This document shows positions 1 through 9,198 of a stretch of DNA of 36,070 nucleotides, piece after piece (position 1 is the stretch's first letter; every line of letters begins with the position of its first letter). Below the pieces are notes generated by a model. The model was given only the letters and a program-made list of their open reading frames with translations. It was not told the DNA's origin and ran no database searches. Source of the stretch: an uncultured Clostridia bacterium. GTDB lineage: Bacteria > Bacillota > Clostridia > Christensenellales > CAG-1252. The DNA lies in the NCBI GenBank assembly GCA_946648015.1, contig CAMPCZ010000005.1, positions 1-36,070 on the forward strand. The letters run 5' to 3'. A program made the position numbers and the translations under genes.

Positions 1-1
1 C

Positions 2-442
2 TGGCCCACCAGCGGTTTCTATCAATGGTGGCAAAAGTGGCTTGGCGTCGGCACCTGGGCCTATAGCATTTTGTTGGCAGTGTTGATTTTGTTCTTCAGC
101 TACTTCTATGCGAAGATCCAATTCAACCCCGAGGATATCTCCAAGAGCATCCAACAAAACGGTGGCTTTATCCCCGGCATTCGTCCCGGCAGACCTACGG
201 CCGAGTACCTCAACCGCATCAACAACCGCATTACGTTGTTCGGCGCCATCTTCTTGGCGGTCATCGCCCTCATTCCCGGCTTGGTGTTCCGCGCCATTCT
301 TACGACCAGTTCGACCGGCACCGGCCTTGTCAGCGCATTCTCGGCAACCGGTATGTTGATCGTGGTCAGCGTGGCCTTGGAGTTCAATACCCAACTCGAG
401 AACGAGTTGATGATGAAGCACTATAGAGGTTTCTTGAAATAA
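2..442 (+). CDS. secY: Preprotein translocase subunit SecY, C-terminal part (5' truncated by window edge)
   Basis: Frame open from position 2; contains NPEDISKSIQQNGGFIPGIRPGRPTAEYLNRINNRIT, a hallmark SecY C-terminal motif; followed by adk and map as in spc operons. Confidence 0.96.
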   Translation, partial: WPTSGFYQWWQKWLGVGTWAYSILLAVLILFFSYFYAKIQFNPEDISKSIQQNGGFIPGIRPGRPTAEYLNRINNRITLFGAIFLAVIALIPGLVFRAILTTSSTGTGLVSAFSATGMLIVVSVALEFNTQLENELMMKHYRGFLK

Positions 443-443
443 T

Positions 444-1070
444 ATGAAGTTGATATTCTTGGGCGCCCCCGGCGCAGGAAAGGGCACGCATGCAACGCGC
501 GTCAAACAAGATTACAACCTACCCCATATCAGCACGGGAGATATCTTCCGTGCTAATATCAAGGGTGGCACCCCCCTCGGGTTGTTGGCAAAGAGTTATA
601 TCGACAAGGGCGCATTGGTCCCCGACAGCGTGGTGATAGACATCGTCAAGGATCGCTTGCAGCAAGCGGATTGCGCGGGCGGCTACATTCTGGACGGGTT
701 TCCCCGCACGGTGGCGCAAGCGGACGCCTTGTCGACTTTTGCCGATATAGACGCCGTCATCAATTTGATACTGGACGGCGAGGTCATCGTTGAGCGTGTG
801 GCCGGTCGCAGAGTGTGCGATTGCGGCGAAACCTACAACGTGGCTACACTGGGGGGCAAAACCACCTGTGCCAAATGCGGCAAGCCTCTCTATCAACGCG
901 AGGACGACAACCCTCAAACCGTGCGCAACCGTTTGGCCGTGTACGATAGGGAAACCAGTCCTTTGCTTGCATACTATCGCCAAAAAGGCCTACTTCGCGA
1001 CGTGGACAGCAACGGCTTGACCATCGACGAAGTGTACGCCAAGATCAAAGCGATATTGGATACTTTATGA
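444..1070 (+). CDS. adk: Adenylate kinase
   Basis: MKLIFLGAPGAGKGT P-loop, LDGFPRT, Cys-containing LID; secY-adk-map synteny. Confidence 0.97.
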   Translation: MKLIFLGAPGAGKGTHATRVKQDYNLPHISTGDIFRANIKGGTPLGLLAKSYIDKGALVPDSVVIDIVKDRLQQADCAGGYILDGFPRTVAQADALSTFADIDAVINLILDGEVIVERVAGRRVCDCGETYNVATLGGKTTCAKCGKPLYQREDDNPQTVRNRLAVYDRETSPLLAYYRQKGLLRDVDSNGLTIDEVYAKIKAILDTL

Positions 1071-1813
1071 TTACAGTAAAGACTGATAGCGAAATAGCCA
1101 AAATGCGTATAGCCAACGGCATTGTCCGCGACGTGTTGCTCCTTCTAGGTGAGCACGTCAAAGAAGGCGTTTCGACAGCTTACCTTGACAAGATAGCGCG
1201 CGAATTTATCGAGAAACAGGGCGCGACCCCCACCTTTTTGGGATACAACGGGTTTCCCGCCAGCATTTGCGCCTCGGTAGACGACGTGGTGGTGCACGGC
1301 ATTCCGTCCAAGCACACCATTCTCAAAGAGGGACAGATCGTAGGGTTGGACGTGGGCGCCTTTATCCACGGATACAACGGCGACGCGGCGCGCACCTTTG
1401 CGGTGGGCAAAATAAGCCCCGAAAAGCAACGCCTGATCGACACCACGCGAGAGTGCTTCTTCAAGGGAGTGGGCGTGATGAAGGACGGCGTCCGATTGGG
1501 CGACTTGTCCCACGCCATACAGGAGCACGCCGAGTCCAACGGATACTCGGTGGTACGCGAGTTGGTGGGGCATGGCATCGGCCAAGCAATGCACGAGGAC
1601 CCCTCGGTGCCCAACTACGGCCCGGCGGGGCACGGCATACGAATGCACGCCAATATGACCATAGCGGTAGAACCCATGATCAACATGGGCGCCAAAGAGG
1701 TGTATACCGCAAGGGACGGTTGGACTGTGCGCACCGTAGACGGCAAGCCGTCGGCGCACTATGAAAACACCATTCTCATCACCCAAGAGGGCATAGAGAT
1801 CTTGTCGCTGTAG
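1067..1813 (+). CDS. map: Type I methionine aminopeptidase
   Basis: GHGIGQAMHEDPSVPNYG and VEPMINMG motifs; ATGA overlap with adk. Confidence 0.97.
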   Translation: MITVKTDSEIAKMRIANGIVRDVLLLLGEHVKEGVSTAYLDKIAREFIEKQGATPTFLGYNGFPASICASVDDVVVHGIPSKHTILKEGQIVGLDVGAFIHGYNGDAARTFAVGKISPEKQRLIDTTRECFFKGVGVMKDGVRLGDLSHAIQEHAESNGYSVVRELVGHGIGQAMHEDPSVPNYGPAGHGIRMHANMTIAVEPMINMGAKEVYTARDGWTVRTVDGKPSAHYENTILITQEGIEILSL

Positions 1814-1821
1814 GAGGGGAT

Positions 1822-2082
1822 ATGGACGTAGGTAACGTAGTATATTCCCGCCAAGGCCGAGATGCGGGCCGTATGTACTTGGTGGTAGCGGCGGCCGACA
1901 AAGAGGGCTATGTGTGGGTGGCAGACGGCGAGGTTCGCACCTTGTCGAATCCCAAAAAGAAAAACGCAAAGCACTTGCGCTACAAAGGCGAAGATTTGAC
2001 GGCAATCGCCGCCAAGTTGAAAGAAGGCAAACAAGTATTCGATAGTGAGATCAAGAGCGCCTTGCGCGCGTATGCAAAGTAG
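1822..2082 (+). CDS. KOW-domain RNA-binding protein (L14e-like, found between map and infA in Firmicutes)
   Basis: MDVGNVVYSRQGRDAGRMYLVVAA KOW-like N-terminus; position between map and infA; SD aggaggg. Confidence 0.8.
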   Translation: MDVGNVVYSRQGRDAGRMYLVVAAADKEGYVWVADGEVRTLSNPKKKNAKHLRYKGEDLTAIAAKLKEGKQVFDSEIKSALRAYAK

Positions 2083-2091
2083 GAGGGTACA

Positions 2092-2316
2092 ATGTCCAAG
2101 GAAGACGTAATCGAGATGACCGGCAGAGTGATCGAAGTCATGGCTTACCAAAACTACAAAGTTGAGTTGGACCAAGGGCACCGCGTCATCGTGGCTTACC
2201 CGTCGGGTAAGATGAGAACCAAAAGCATCAAAATCATCGAAGGCGACACCGTGCGCGTCGAGTTGAGTCCCTACGATTTGACCAAAGGCCGTATCGTATG
2301 GCGTGATAAAAACTAA
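2092..2316 (+). CDS. infA: Translation initiation factor IF-1
   Basis: S1-like fold sequence MSKEDVIEMTGRVIEVMAYQNYKVELDQGHRVIVAYPSGKMR; SD aggaggg. Confidence 0.96.
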   Translation: MSKEDVIEMTGRVIEVMAYQNYKVELDQGHRVIVAYPSGKMRTKSIKIIEGDTVRVELSPYDLTKGRIVWRDKN

Positions 2317-2330
2317 TGGAGGATTAGATA

Positions 2331-2447
2331 ATGAAAGTCAGACCGTCTGTAAAACCTATGTGTGGTAATTGCAAGATCATTCGTCGTCACGGTACCGTGA
2401 TGGTGATTTGTAGCAAAAATAAAAATCACAAACAAAAGCAGGGCTAA
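2331..2447 (+). CDS. rpmJ: 50S ribosomal protein L36 (38 aa; absent from the supplied ORF track)
   Basis: Hand translation [40 protein letters not shown]2-C-X12-C-X5-H zinc-type L36; SD tggagg upstream; infA-rpmJ-rpsM order. Confidence 0.96.
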   Translation: MKVRPSVKPMCGNCKIIRRHGTVMVICSKNKNHKQKQG

Positions 2448-2452
2448 TTCGG

Positions 2453-2481
2453 TTGTCAAAAATCGAATAGTGTGTTAAAAT
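2453..2481 (+). promoter_or_regulatory. Predicted sigma-A promoter upstream of rpsM
   Basis: TTGTCA (2453-2458) - 17 nt - TAAAAT (2476-2481). Confidence 0.75.
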
Positions 2482-2499
2482 AATATTTGCGACTTTTGT

Positions 2500-2565
2500 A
2501 ATTCATCCGTGTAGGCGCGGCTGGACGATTGTTTTCCACCGATCGTCCGCCTATGTTGGATAATT
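2500..2565 (+). promoter_or_regulatory. Long imperfect hairpin in the rpsM 5' leader
   Basis: AATT/AATT (2500-2503 with 2562-2565), ATCC/GGAT (2505-2508 with 2558-2561), TAGGC/GCCTA (2512-2516 with 2549-2553), GGACGAT/ATCGTCC (2523-2529 with 2542-2548). Confidence 0.6.
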
Positions 2566-2613
2566 ATCGAAGATAAATTCAACAAATTTACAAGGAGAAA
2601 TGGAGGTAAATTA

Positions 2614-2991
2614 ATGGCACGTATATCTGGTGTTGACTTGCCGAGAGAGAAAAGAGTAGAGATTGGCTTGACCTATATCTACGGCATTGGCTTGGCTACT
2701 TCAAAGAAGATATTACAAGAAACAGGTATCGATCCCGACATTCGCGTGAAAGACCTGACCGAAGCGCACGTATCCGCCATTCGTGAGTACATCGAGAACC
2801 CCGACAACCACTTGGTGGTAGAGGGCGACTTGAAACGTCAAATCGACATGGATATCAAGCGTTTGAGAGAAATCGGCTGCTACCGTGGTTTGCGCCACCG
2901 CAAAGGCCTACCCGTTCGTGGACAAAGCAGCAAACGTAACGCCCGTACCCGCAAGGGCCCGCGTCGTATCGTGAGTCGTTCCAAGAAATAG
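2614..2991 (+). CDS. rpsM: 30S ribosomal protein S13
   Basis: [26 protein letters not shown]...; C-terminal [19 protein letters not shown] ggaggt. Confidence 0.98.
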   Translation: MARISGVDLPREKRVEIGLTYIYGIGLATSKKILQETGIDPDIRVKDLTEAHVSAIREYIENPDNHLVVEGDLKRQIDMDIKRLREIGCYRGLRHRKGLPVRGQSSKRNARTRKGPRRIVSRSKK

Positions 2992-3001
2992 GAGGTAGAG
3001 T

Positions 3002-3394
3002 ATGGCAGCAAAAAAGAAAGTCGTTACAAAACGCAAAGACAAAATTCGTGTAGAAAAAGGACAATGTCATATTCAATGTTCCTTCAACAACACCATCGTT
3101 ACCTTTACCGATTTGCAAGGTAATACCATCTCTTGGTGCTCGGCCGGCAAGCTCGAATACAAGGGCAGCAAAAAGAGCACTCCTTACGTTGCGCAACAAG
3201 TGGCCGAGACGGCTGCCGACGTGGCGAAGGATTGTGGTATGAAGTACGTAGAGGTTTACGTGAAGGGTCCCGGCCAAGGCCGTGAGAGCGCTATCCGTGC
3301 GTTGGGCAACAAAGACATGATCGTTACTTTGATCAAGGACGTCTCTCCCATTCCCCACAACGGTTGCCGTCCCCCCAAACGTAGAAGACTGTAG
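3002..3394 (+). CDS. rpsK: 30S ribosomal protein S11
   Basis: [30 protein letters not shown]; ...[13 protein letters not shown]. Confidence 0.98.
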   Translation: MAAKKKVVTKRKDKIRVEKGQCHIQCSFNNTIVTFTDLQGNTISWCSAGKLEYKGSKKSTPYVAQQVAETAADVAKDCGMKYVEVYVKGPGQGRESAIRALGNKDMIVTLIKDVSPIPHNGCRPPKRRRL

Positions 3395-3411
3395 TCAAGG
3401 AGGTAAATTGT

Positions 3412-4068
3412 ATGGCGAAATATACTGGTCCCAGTTGCCGCCTTTGCCGTCGTGAAGGCGAAAAACTGTTTTTGAAAGGAGACAGATGTTATAACATTTC
3501 CAAAGATGGTACCACCCGCGCGTTGTGTCCCTTTGATAAGGGCGAGAGAGTTACCCCTCCCGGTCCTCAACGCAACGGCAGAAGAAAGGTGAGCGGATAC
3601 CAACAACAATTGCGTGAAAAGCAAAAAGTAAAACGTATCTACGGCATCTTGGAAAAACAATTCTATATGTATTATGAAAAAGCCGAAAAGATGAAGGGTG
3701 CAACCGGTGAAAACATGCTCATCCTCATCGAGCGCCGCTTGGACAACGTGGTATTCCAGATGGGTATCGCCGTCAGCCGCGCGCAGGCCAGACAACTTGT
3801 ATGCCACGGTCACATCACCGTCAACGGCAGCAAGGTAGATATCCCTTCCTATTTGGTGAAAGCCGGCGATGAGATCGCCGTCAAAGCCGAAAAATCCGAC
3901 AATGCTTTCTTTGCCGCGTTGAAAGACGCGCCCATTCGTGCCAATATGCCCAAGTGGGTCTCGTTCGACAGAACGACTTTGACCGGTAAAATCGAGGCTT
4001 TGCCCGTGAGAGAGGATATAGATTCGAGAATCAAGGAGCATATGATCGTCGAGCTGTACTCCAAGTAA
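3412..4068 (+). CDS. rpsD: 30S ribosomal protein S4 (cysteine/zinc-binding form)
   Basis: MAKYTGPSCRLCRREGEKLFLKGDRC...ALCP; S4 domain ERRLDNVVFQMGIAVSRAQARQLVCHGHITVNG. Confidence 0.98.
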   Translation: MAKYTGPSCRLCRREGEKLFLKGDRCYNISKDGTTRALCPFDKGERVTPPGPQRNGRRKVSGYQQQLREKQKVKRIYGILEKQFYMYYEKAEKMKGATGENMLILIERRLDNVVFQMGIAVSRAQARQLVCHGHITVNGSKVDIPSYLVKAGDEIAVKAEKSDNAFFAALKDAPIRANMPKWVSFDRTTLTGKIEALPVREDIDSRIKEHMIVELYSK

Positions 4069-4089
4069 TTTGAACTAGGAGGTTAGGAT

Positions 4090-5046
4090 ATGATAGAGAT
4101 TAAAAAACCCCAAATCGTTACCGAAGAGAGCAAAGACGGAAGTTTCGGCAGATTTACGGTAGAGCCCCTCGAGAGAGGTTTGGGCACTACGTTGGGTAAT
4201 GCGTTGCGCCGCATTTTGTTGGGCGCAATGCCCGGCGCAGCGGCAGTCGGTATCAAAATCGAAGGCGTAGACCACGAGTTTTCGACCATTCCTCACGTTG
4301 TAGAAGACGTGGTGGAGATCGTGCTCAACATCAAGGGCATCGCATTCAAGGCGCTGAGCCCCATCGACAACGATAACAAACCCATCGTGCGCTTGCAAAA
4401 ATACACGGCCGGTCCCGTGTATGCCAAGGACATTGATTGCGGTCTCGAGGTCGAAGTGCTCAATCCCGACCATTATCTGTGTACCATCGATGAGGGCGGC
4501 TCCATCAATATGGAGTTGACCATTGCCTCGGGCAGAGGCTATGTTACCGCCGATCGCAACAAAGACCCCCGTCAACCCATCGGTTATATCCCCGTGGATA
4601 GCATCTACACCCCCGTGGTGGCCACCAACTACATGGTGGAGGACACCCGCGTAGGGCAAAGCTTGGACTACGATAAGTTGACCGTCGAACTCAAGACCAA
4701 CGGCACCACCTCGGCGCGCGAAGTCATCAGCTTGGCCGCCAAAATTTTGGAGGATCACGCCAAATTGTTCGTGGATCTGTCCGACGACATGGACAAGACC
4801 AGCGTGTTGGTCAACCAAGAGGAAGACAAACAACAACGCGTGTTGGAGATGACCATCGAGGATTTGGATCTGTCCGTGCGCAGTTACAACTGCTTGAAAC
4901 GCGCCGCTATCCACACGGTAGAGGATTTGACAAAGAAGTCTTCGGACGAGATGCTCAAAGTGCGTAACTTGGGCAAGAAGTCTTTGGACGAAGTGATTAA
5001 GAAATTAGAAGACCTCGGTCTGAGTTTGCGTAACAACGACGAGTAA
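4090..5046 (+). CDS. rpoA: DNA-directed RNA polymerase subunit alpha
   Basis: PLERGLGTTLGNALRRILLGAMPGAA; alpha-CTD LSVRSYNCLKRAAIHTVEDL. Confidence 0.98.
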   Translation: MIEIKKPQIVTEESKDGSFGRFTVEPLERGLGTTLGNALRRILLGAMPGAAAVGIKIEGVDHEFSTIPHVVEDVVEIVLNIKGIAFKALSPIDNDNKPIVRLQKYTAGPVYAKDIDCGLEVEVLNPDHYLCTIDEGGSINMELTIASGRGYVTADRNKDPRQPIGYIPVDSIYTPVVATNYMVEDTRVGQSLDYDKLTVELKTNGTTSAREVISLAAKILEDHAKLFVDLSDDMDKTSVLVNQEEDKQQRVLEMTIEDLDLSVRSYNCLKRAAIHTVEDLTKKSSDEMLKVRNLGKKSLDEVIKKLEDLGLSLRNNDE

Positions 5047-5058
5047 GGAGGCACTACA

Positions 5059-5565
5059 ATGGCAAGAAAATTAGGTAAACCTACAGATGCAAGAATGGCT
5101 ATGCTCAAAGGTCAAGTAACCGACCTGTTGTGGTATGGCAAAATCGAAACGACCGCCCCCCGCGGCAAAGACGTGGCCCGCATGGCGGAGAAGTTGTTGA
5201 CCTTGGCTATCAACACCTACAACGACACCGTTGAGGTTACCAAAACCGTCAAGAACGCAAAGGGCGAAACGGAAGAAAAGAAATTCGTCAACGATGGCGT
5301 CAAGAAATTGGCCGCTCGCCGCAAATTGATGGCTGAGCTCTACGACGTACAAGAGCGCAAAGAGTATGGCGAGAGCAAGACCGCGTATCAAGCGCGTATC
5401 CGCGACATCAAGCACCCCTTGATCGAGAAGATCTTCAACGTGTACGCCAAAAAGTATGACGCTCGCAACCAAGAGAACGGCCAAGCCGGCGGCTACACCC
5501 GCATTCTTCGCTTGGGCAACCGCAGAGGCGACGACGCCGAAGTGGTCATCGTCGAGTTGGTGTAA
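5059..5565 (+). CDS. rplQ: 50S ribosomal protein L17 with internal insertion
   Basis: MARKLGKPTDARMAMLKGQVTDLLWYGKIETTAPRGKDVARMAEKLLTLA ... GGYTRILRLGNRRGDDAEVVIVELV. Confidence 0.96.
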   Translation: MARKLGKPTDARMAMLKGQVTDLLWYGKIETTAPRGKDVARMAEKLLTLAINTYNDTVEVTKTVKNAKGETEEKKFVNDGVKKLAARRKLMAELYDVQERKEYGESKTAYQARIRDIKHPLIEKIFNVYAKKYDARNQENGQAGGYTRILRLGNRRGDDAEVVIVELV

Positions 5566-5617
5566 TCGCACCAAGGCGCACCTGCGATATTCTTATCGGG
5601 GACAAACACAAACAAAT

Positions 5618-5658
5618 ACCCACAACGCTTCGCCTGTGCGAACCGCTGTGGGTTTTTT
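5618..5658 (+). terminator. Rho-independent terminator of the alpha operon
   Basis: ACCCACA (5618-5624) / TGTGGGT (5647-5653) with inner TTCGC/GCGAA, then T run. Confidence 0.85.
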
Positions 5659-5802
5659 GTCTATGGCACTCGTTGGCGGTAGCGCAATCCGCATAAGAGA
5701 TGCGCGAACGGTCGCGCCGCGGTTGCCGTCCGAACAGGCTACAATTTTACAAAATTTACCATTATATATTACGCGTGCGAGCGCGTTTTACAAATTTGCG
5801 TA

Positions 5803-5831
5803 TTGACAAAACGCCGATCGTGACGTAAAAT
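5803..5831 (+). promoter_or_regulatory. Predicted sigma-A promoter of the lipoprotein gene
   Basis: TTGACA (5803-5808) - 17 nt - TAAAAT (5826-5831). Confidence 0.8.
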
Positions 5832-5876
5832 GAGAATGGTACACTATCGTGCACTAATCTTTATGGAGGATAGCTT

Positions 5877-8800
5877 ATGAAGAAAACACTCATAGCAATA
5901 ATTGCCGTTATATTGGTAGTGGTGATGAGTTTGACTTTGTTCGCCTGCAACAACGGCGGCAAGAACAACGACCCCGCCAACCCCGGCACGCAACCCGGTG
6001 GCAACACCGACAAACCGGGCGGCAATACCGACAAGCCTGCCACCAACACCGGCAAGGAGTTGTCCGCAGACGAGTTGAAGAACAGCGACTACGCTGCTTT
6101 GACCGAGCAACTGCGCATTTATGCCGACCAATATCTCACCAACAACGCGACCGACAAAAAGGACGTATCCAAAGCGTTGGCCTCTACCTTGAACGACCTT
6201 GTGGCCGACATCGACGGCGAGCCCATCAAGTCCATCAGCGTCAAGTTGGAAAGTGACGATTGCTACAGCATCAAATTCACCTACAAAAACAACGATACCT
6301 ATACGTATCATGAGGAAGGCGAATTGCAAGCGCGCGTAGCCGAGACCGGTGTGTATGCCGGCTACGAAAAAGTGCAAAAGTCCAAGGACAGCAACTTCTT
6401 CGATTCCACCTTGGCGACCGTGTACAACGCTGCGTTGCACACCATTCGTCAAGCCATTGCCGACGCAACCGAGTTTGGTGAGGCCTATCAAGCCGTGGCA
6501 ACCGGCACCGCCACAAGCGGCATTCCCTTTGGCGGCAGCGTAGAGGCGGCCTTTACCGTGAACTACGGCGTGGGCGAGGGTCAAATCGGCCCCATGAGTT
6601 ACGGCCTCAAAGTGTACGGCACCTTGGGCTACACCGCGGAGGAGACCGAAGTGGCCATCGAGGTGATCGACGAGTCGAAAGACGCCGTGTTGGGCGGCTT
6701 GTACTATAAGGACGCTACCTTGTATCTCGACCTCAACATCGGCGATTATCAACAAAAATTGTACCTCGACAATGCGGACATCAACGCCATCGTCGGCGGC
6801 TTCTTCGGTATGGCCAGCTACGAAGCGCCCGCTTGCTATGACGTTTTGAACGGCGAATACTATGACGCGCACGATTTCGTGAACGGCTACTGCACGCAAT
6901 GCGGCGCCATCGAGCCCAAAGGGGAAGAGCAACAGGAAGAGACCGAGCCCTTCTATGCCAAGACCGACAGCAAGGGCGAATACGTCGAGTACACCAGCAT
7001 CAAGACCGCTATCACCGAGTTGACCGGTCAACAGTTGGTGGGCACCATCGTCGGTATCGTGGGCGGTATGTTCGACTGCGGTTCTGTCAAAGTGGGCGCC
7101 AACACTCGCTATCAATATAGCCTCGACCTCGACGCCAAACTGCAAATGTTGTTGAACAACCCCACCATCGGCCCCATGGTTTCGCAAGCCGTCAACCCCA
7201 TCTTGGGCAGCATCGAATTCTTGAGTGAATTGGATCTGGGCAGCTTCAAGGGCATCGGCGGTGTGTTGACTCTGAGCTTTGACGTCAGCGGCAGTGGCGT
7301 GAATTCGCGCTTGGCCGGTGTGCAAATCTCCTACAACGCGGCGCAAAAAGATTTCCGTTGGAATGGCGACGACGACGTGGCCAAAGTGTATGGCCCCATC
7401 AACGGTGCCATCACCATCAGCGACTTCTATATCGGCGAAGTTCCCGTTGAGATCAACGGTGAAAAGGACGAAGAGTACACCTACTTCAGCCCCTTCAACG
7501 CCGAAGCGACCGCCCAAGTTACTTTGAGCGGCTACAGCGATGAAACGTTCAACGATACCTACGACGTTACCGTGCGTTCCGCTTTCAACCCCTTCGCGAT
7601 GGAAGACGGCTCTGCCGAGATCGTCATCGAAAAGGGCGAGGCCGCCGAAGAGTTCTTGCACATCTACTTCCACAACGTCAAGGACACTTGGACCGTAACG
7701 ACCTATTATGACGGCCTGTACTACGAGACCGCGGCCAGCGATTCCGATCTGTTCAACAATTTGCTCGAAGACTATATCAAACCTTTGGGCGATCGCGATA
7801 GCGACAGCGTCATCTCCAACATCAGCGCATACGTATGGGCTTTGGTCGATCAATTCAGCAAGGTCTACACCTATGCCGACCTCGAGACCGACGTAGATAA
7901 AGCCAAAGCCAGTATCAACGCTTTGACCGTAACCGAGAAAGACGCCGACGGCAACGTGTTGCCCTCCAGCAAATGGTTGGATGGTATCAAGACGAACGCG
8001 CTCAGAGAGATCGACGGCCTCTTTGCCGACATCGACACCGAGTCCGAAGAGGAGGTTTTGCGTGAAGCCAAGAGCTCGATCGACTACATCGTAAGCGGTG
8101 CAAAAGAGCAATATAGCGAGCAACTCGCCTTGGAAGGCAAAACCGACTCCCTGATGGAAGGCTTTGACATTATGGCTCTCGTCTCCAACGTGGGCAAACT
8201 CAAAGATTTGTTCATCGGCGACAACGGTGCTGCCAATCCCGAAGTGTTCGATTACAAACTCGACTTCAGCGACCTGCAACTCTACGCCAACCTCGACTAT
8301 AAAGTGTACAACAGCGTGATCGCGGTGCTCAAGACGGCTCTGCCCAAATTGCAAGAGTTCGACGCTACCGCTGCCAAAGTGAAAGTGGACATGAACTACA
8401 CGGCGGCCAACAAGGGCAAATTGGTAGTGAACGTCGAATACGAGGGTTACACCATCGACGTAGTCGTGGACGTTGCCGACTGCTTCGACGACAACGGTCT
8501 GAAAGCCAGCTGCACCATGACGGCCGACGTGTCCATCAAGACGCCCGATACCAACTACGTCTATGCGGCCAGCATCGTTTGCAACAACTGGAACAAGAAC
8601 AACGGCACCATCACCATCAGCTTCAAAGAGAGCGACGGTAAGAACGTGAGAACTGCCAGCGACGAATACGTGAACATCGTGGTGACCCAAAGCTGGGACG
8701 GCGAGGAATACTTGGGCTTTGACGCCGACGTGACCTTGGCTGCCAAGAACGCCGCGGGCGAATTGGAAACCTACGAATACGCCGTATCCGCCAAGCACGA

Positions 8801-9146
8801 AGGCGATATGTACAACCTGACCGTCGACGGCATCACCTTGGGCATGAGCAGCGTTACCGCCGGCTTGGATGAAGACAACACCTTGTCCTTTGGTATTCCC
8901 GCTCCTTATTGCAGCGTAACTTGCCGCATCGCCATGGGCGACGAGGACGTGACCATCGCTATCAACCAAGCCAAGTTGACCAAGTGGGGTAGCAGAGTGG
9001 AAGTCGAAGGCATCACCATCGAGCCGGGTGACGCAGTCATTCGCAACGACGAATCCGGCAAAGCGCTCGATGAAGCTTGGTTCGAGATCATCACCGAAGT
9101 GTTGAACAAATTCTTCTACACCACGACCGAGGCGGAACAGATCTGA
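5877..9146 (+). CDS. Large secreted lipoprotein of unknown function (1089 aa)
   Basis: Signal peptide plus lipobox MKKTLIAIIAVILVVVMSLTLFAC; low-complexity GGNTDKPGGNTDKP linker; SD tggagga; consensus promoter and terminator flank it. Confidence 0.85.
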   Translation: MKKTLIAIIAVILVVVMSLTLFACNNGGKNNDPANPGTQPGGNTDKPGGNTDKPATNTGKELSADELKNSDYAALTEQLRIYADQYLTNNATDKKDVSKALASTLNDLVADIDGEPIKSISVKLESDDCYSIKFTYKNNDTYTYHEEGELQARVAETGVYAGYEKVQKSKDSNFFDSTLATVYNAALHTIRQAIADATEFGEAYQAVATGTATSGIPFGGSVEAAFTVNYGVGEGQIGPMSYGLKVYGTLGYTAEETEVAIEVIDESKDAVLGGLYYKDATLYLDLNIGDYQQKLYLDNADINAIVGGFFGMASYEAPACYDVLNGEYYDAHDFVNGYCTQCGAIEPKGEEQQEETEPFYAKTDSKGEYVEYTSIKTAITELTGQQLVGTIVGIVGGMFDCGSVKVGANTRYQYSLDLDAKLQMLLNNPTIGPMVSQAVNPILGSIEFLSELDLGSFKGIGGVLTLSFDVSGSGVNSRLAGVQISYNAAQKDFRWNGDDDVAKVYGPINGAITISDFYIGEVPVEINGEKDEEYTYFSPFNAEATAQVTLSGYSDETFNDTYDVTVRSAFNPFAMEDGSAEIVIEKGEAAEEFLHIYFHNVKDTWTVTTYYDGLYYETAASDSDLFNNLLEDYIKPLGDRDSDSVISNISAYVWALVDQFSKVYTYADLETDVDKAKASINALTVTEKDADGNVLPSSKWLDGIKTNALREIDGLFADIDTESEEEVLREAKSSIDYIVSGAKEQYSEQLALEGKTDSLMEGFDIMALVSNVGKLKDLFIGDNGAANPEVFDYKLDFSDLQLYANLDYKVYNSVIAVLKTALPKLQEFDATAAKVKVDMNYTAANKGKLVVNVEYEGYTIDVVVDVADCFDDNGLKASCTMTADVSIKTPDTNYVYAASIVCNNWNKNNGTITISFKESDGKNVRTASDEYVNIVVTQSWDGEEYLGFDADVTLAAKNAAGELETYEYAVSAKHEGDMYNLTVDGITLGMSSVTAGLDEDNTLSFGIPAPYCSVTCRIAMGDEDVTIAINQAKLTKWGSRVEVEGITIEPGDAVIRNDESGKALDEAWFEIITEVLNKFFYTTTEAEQI

Positions 9147-9166
9147 TCGACCGCCGACGCAACAAC

Positions 9167-9196
9167 AAAGGCACAGCTACGGCTGTGCCTTTTTTT
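9167..9196 (+). terminator. Rho-independent terminator of the lipoprotein gene
   Basis: AAAGGCACAGC-tacg-GCTGTGCCTTTTTTT. Confidence 0.9.
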
Positions 9197-9198
9197 GC

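Noticed and set aside
4075-4914. Minus-strand ORF antisense to rpoA
   Set aside because: Overlaps a highly conserved gene in full; antisense frame artefact.
5991-6050. GGNTDKP tandem repeats as a possible repeat element
   Set aside because: Only two coding copies; ordinary low-complexity linker after a lipobox.
5844-8969. 1041-aa minus-strand ORF antisense to the lipoprotein
   Set aside because: Shadow ORF produced by codon bias; composition is His/Val/Gly-rich without recognisable domains, while the plus strand has signal peptide, lipobox, SD, promoter and terminator.
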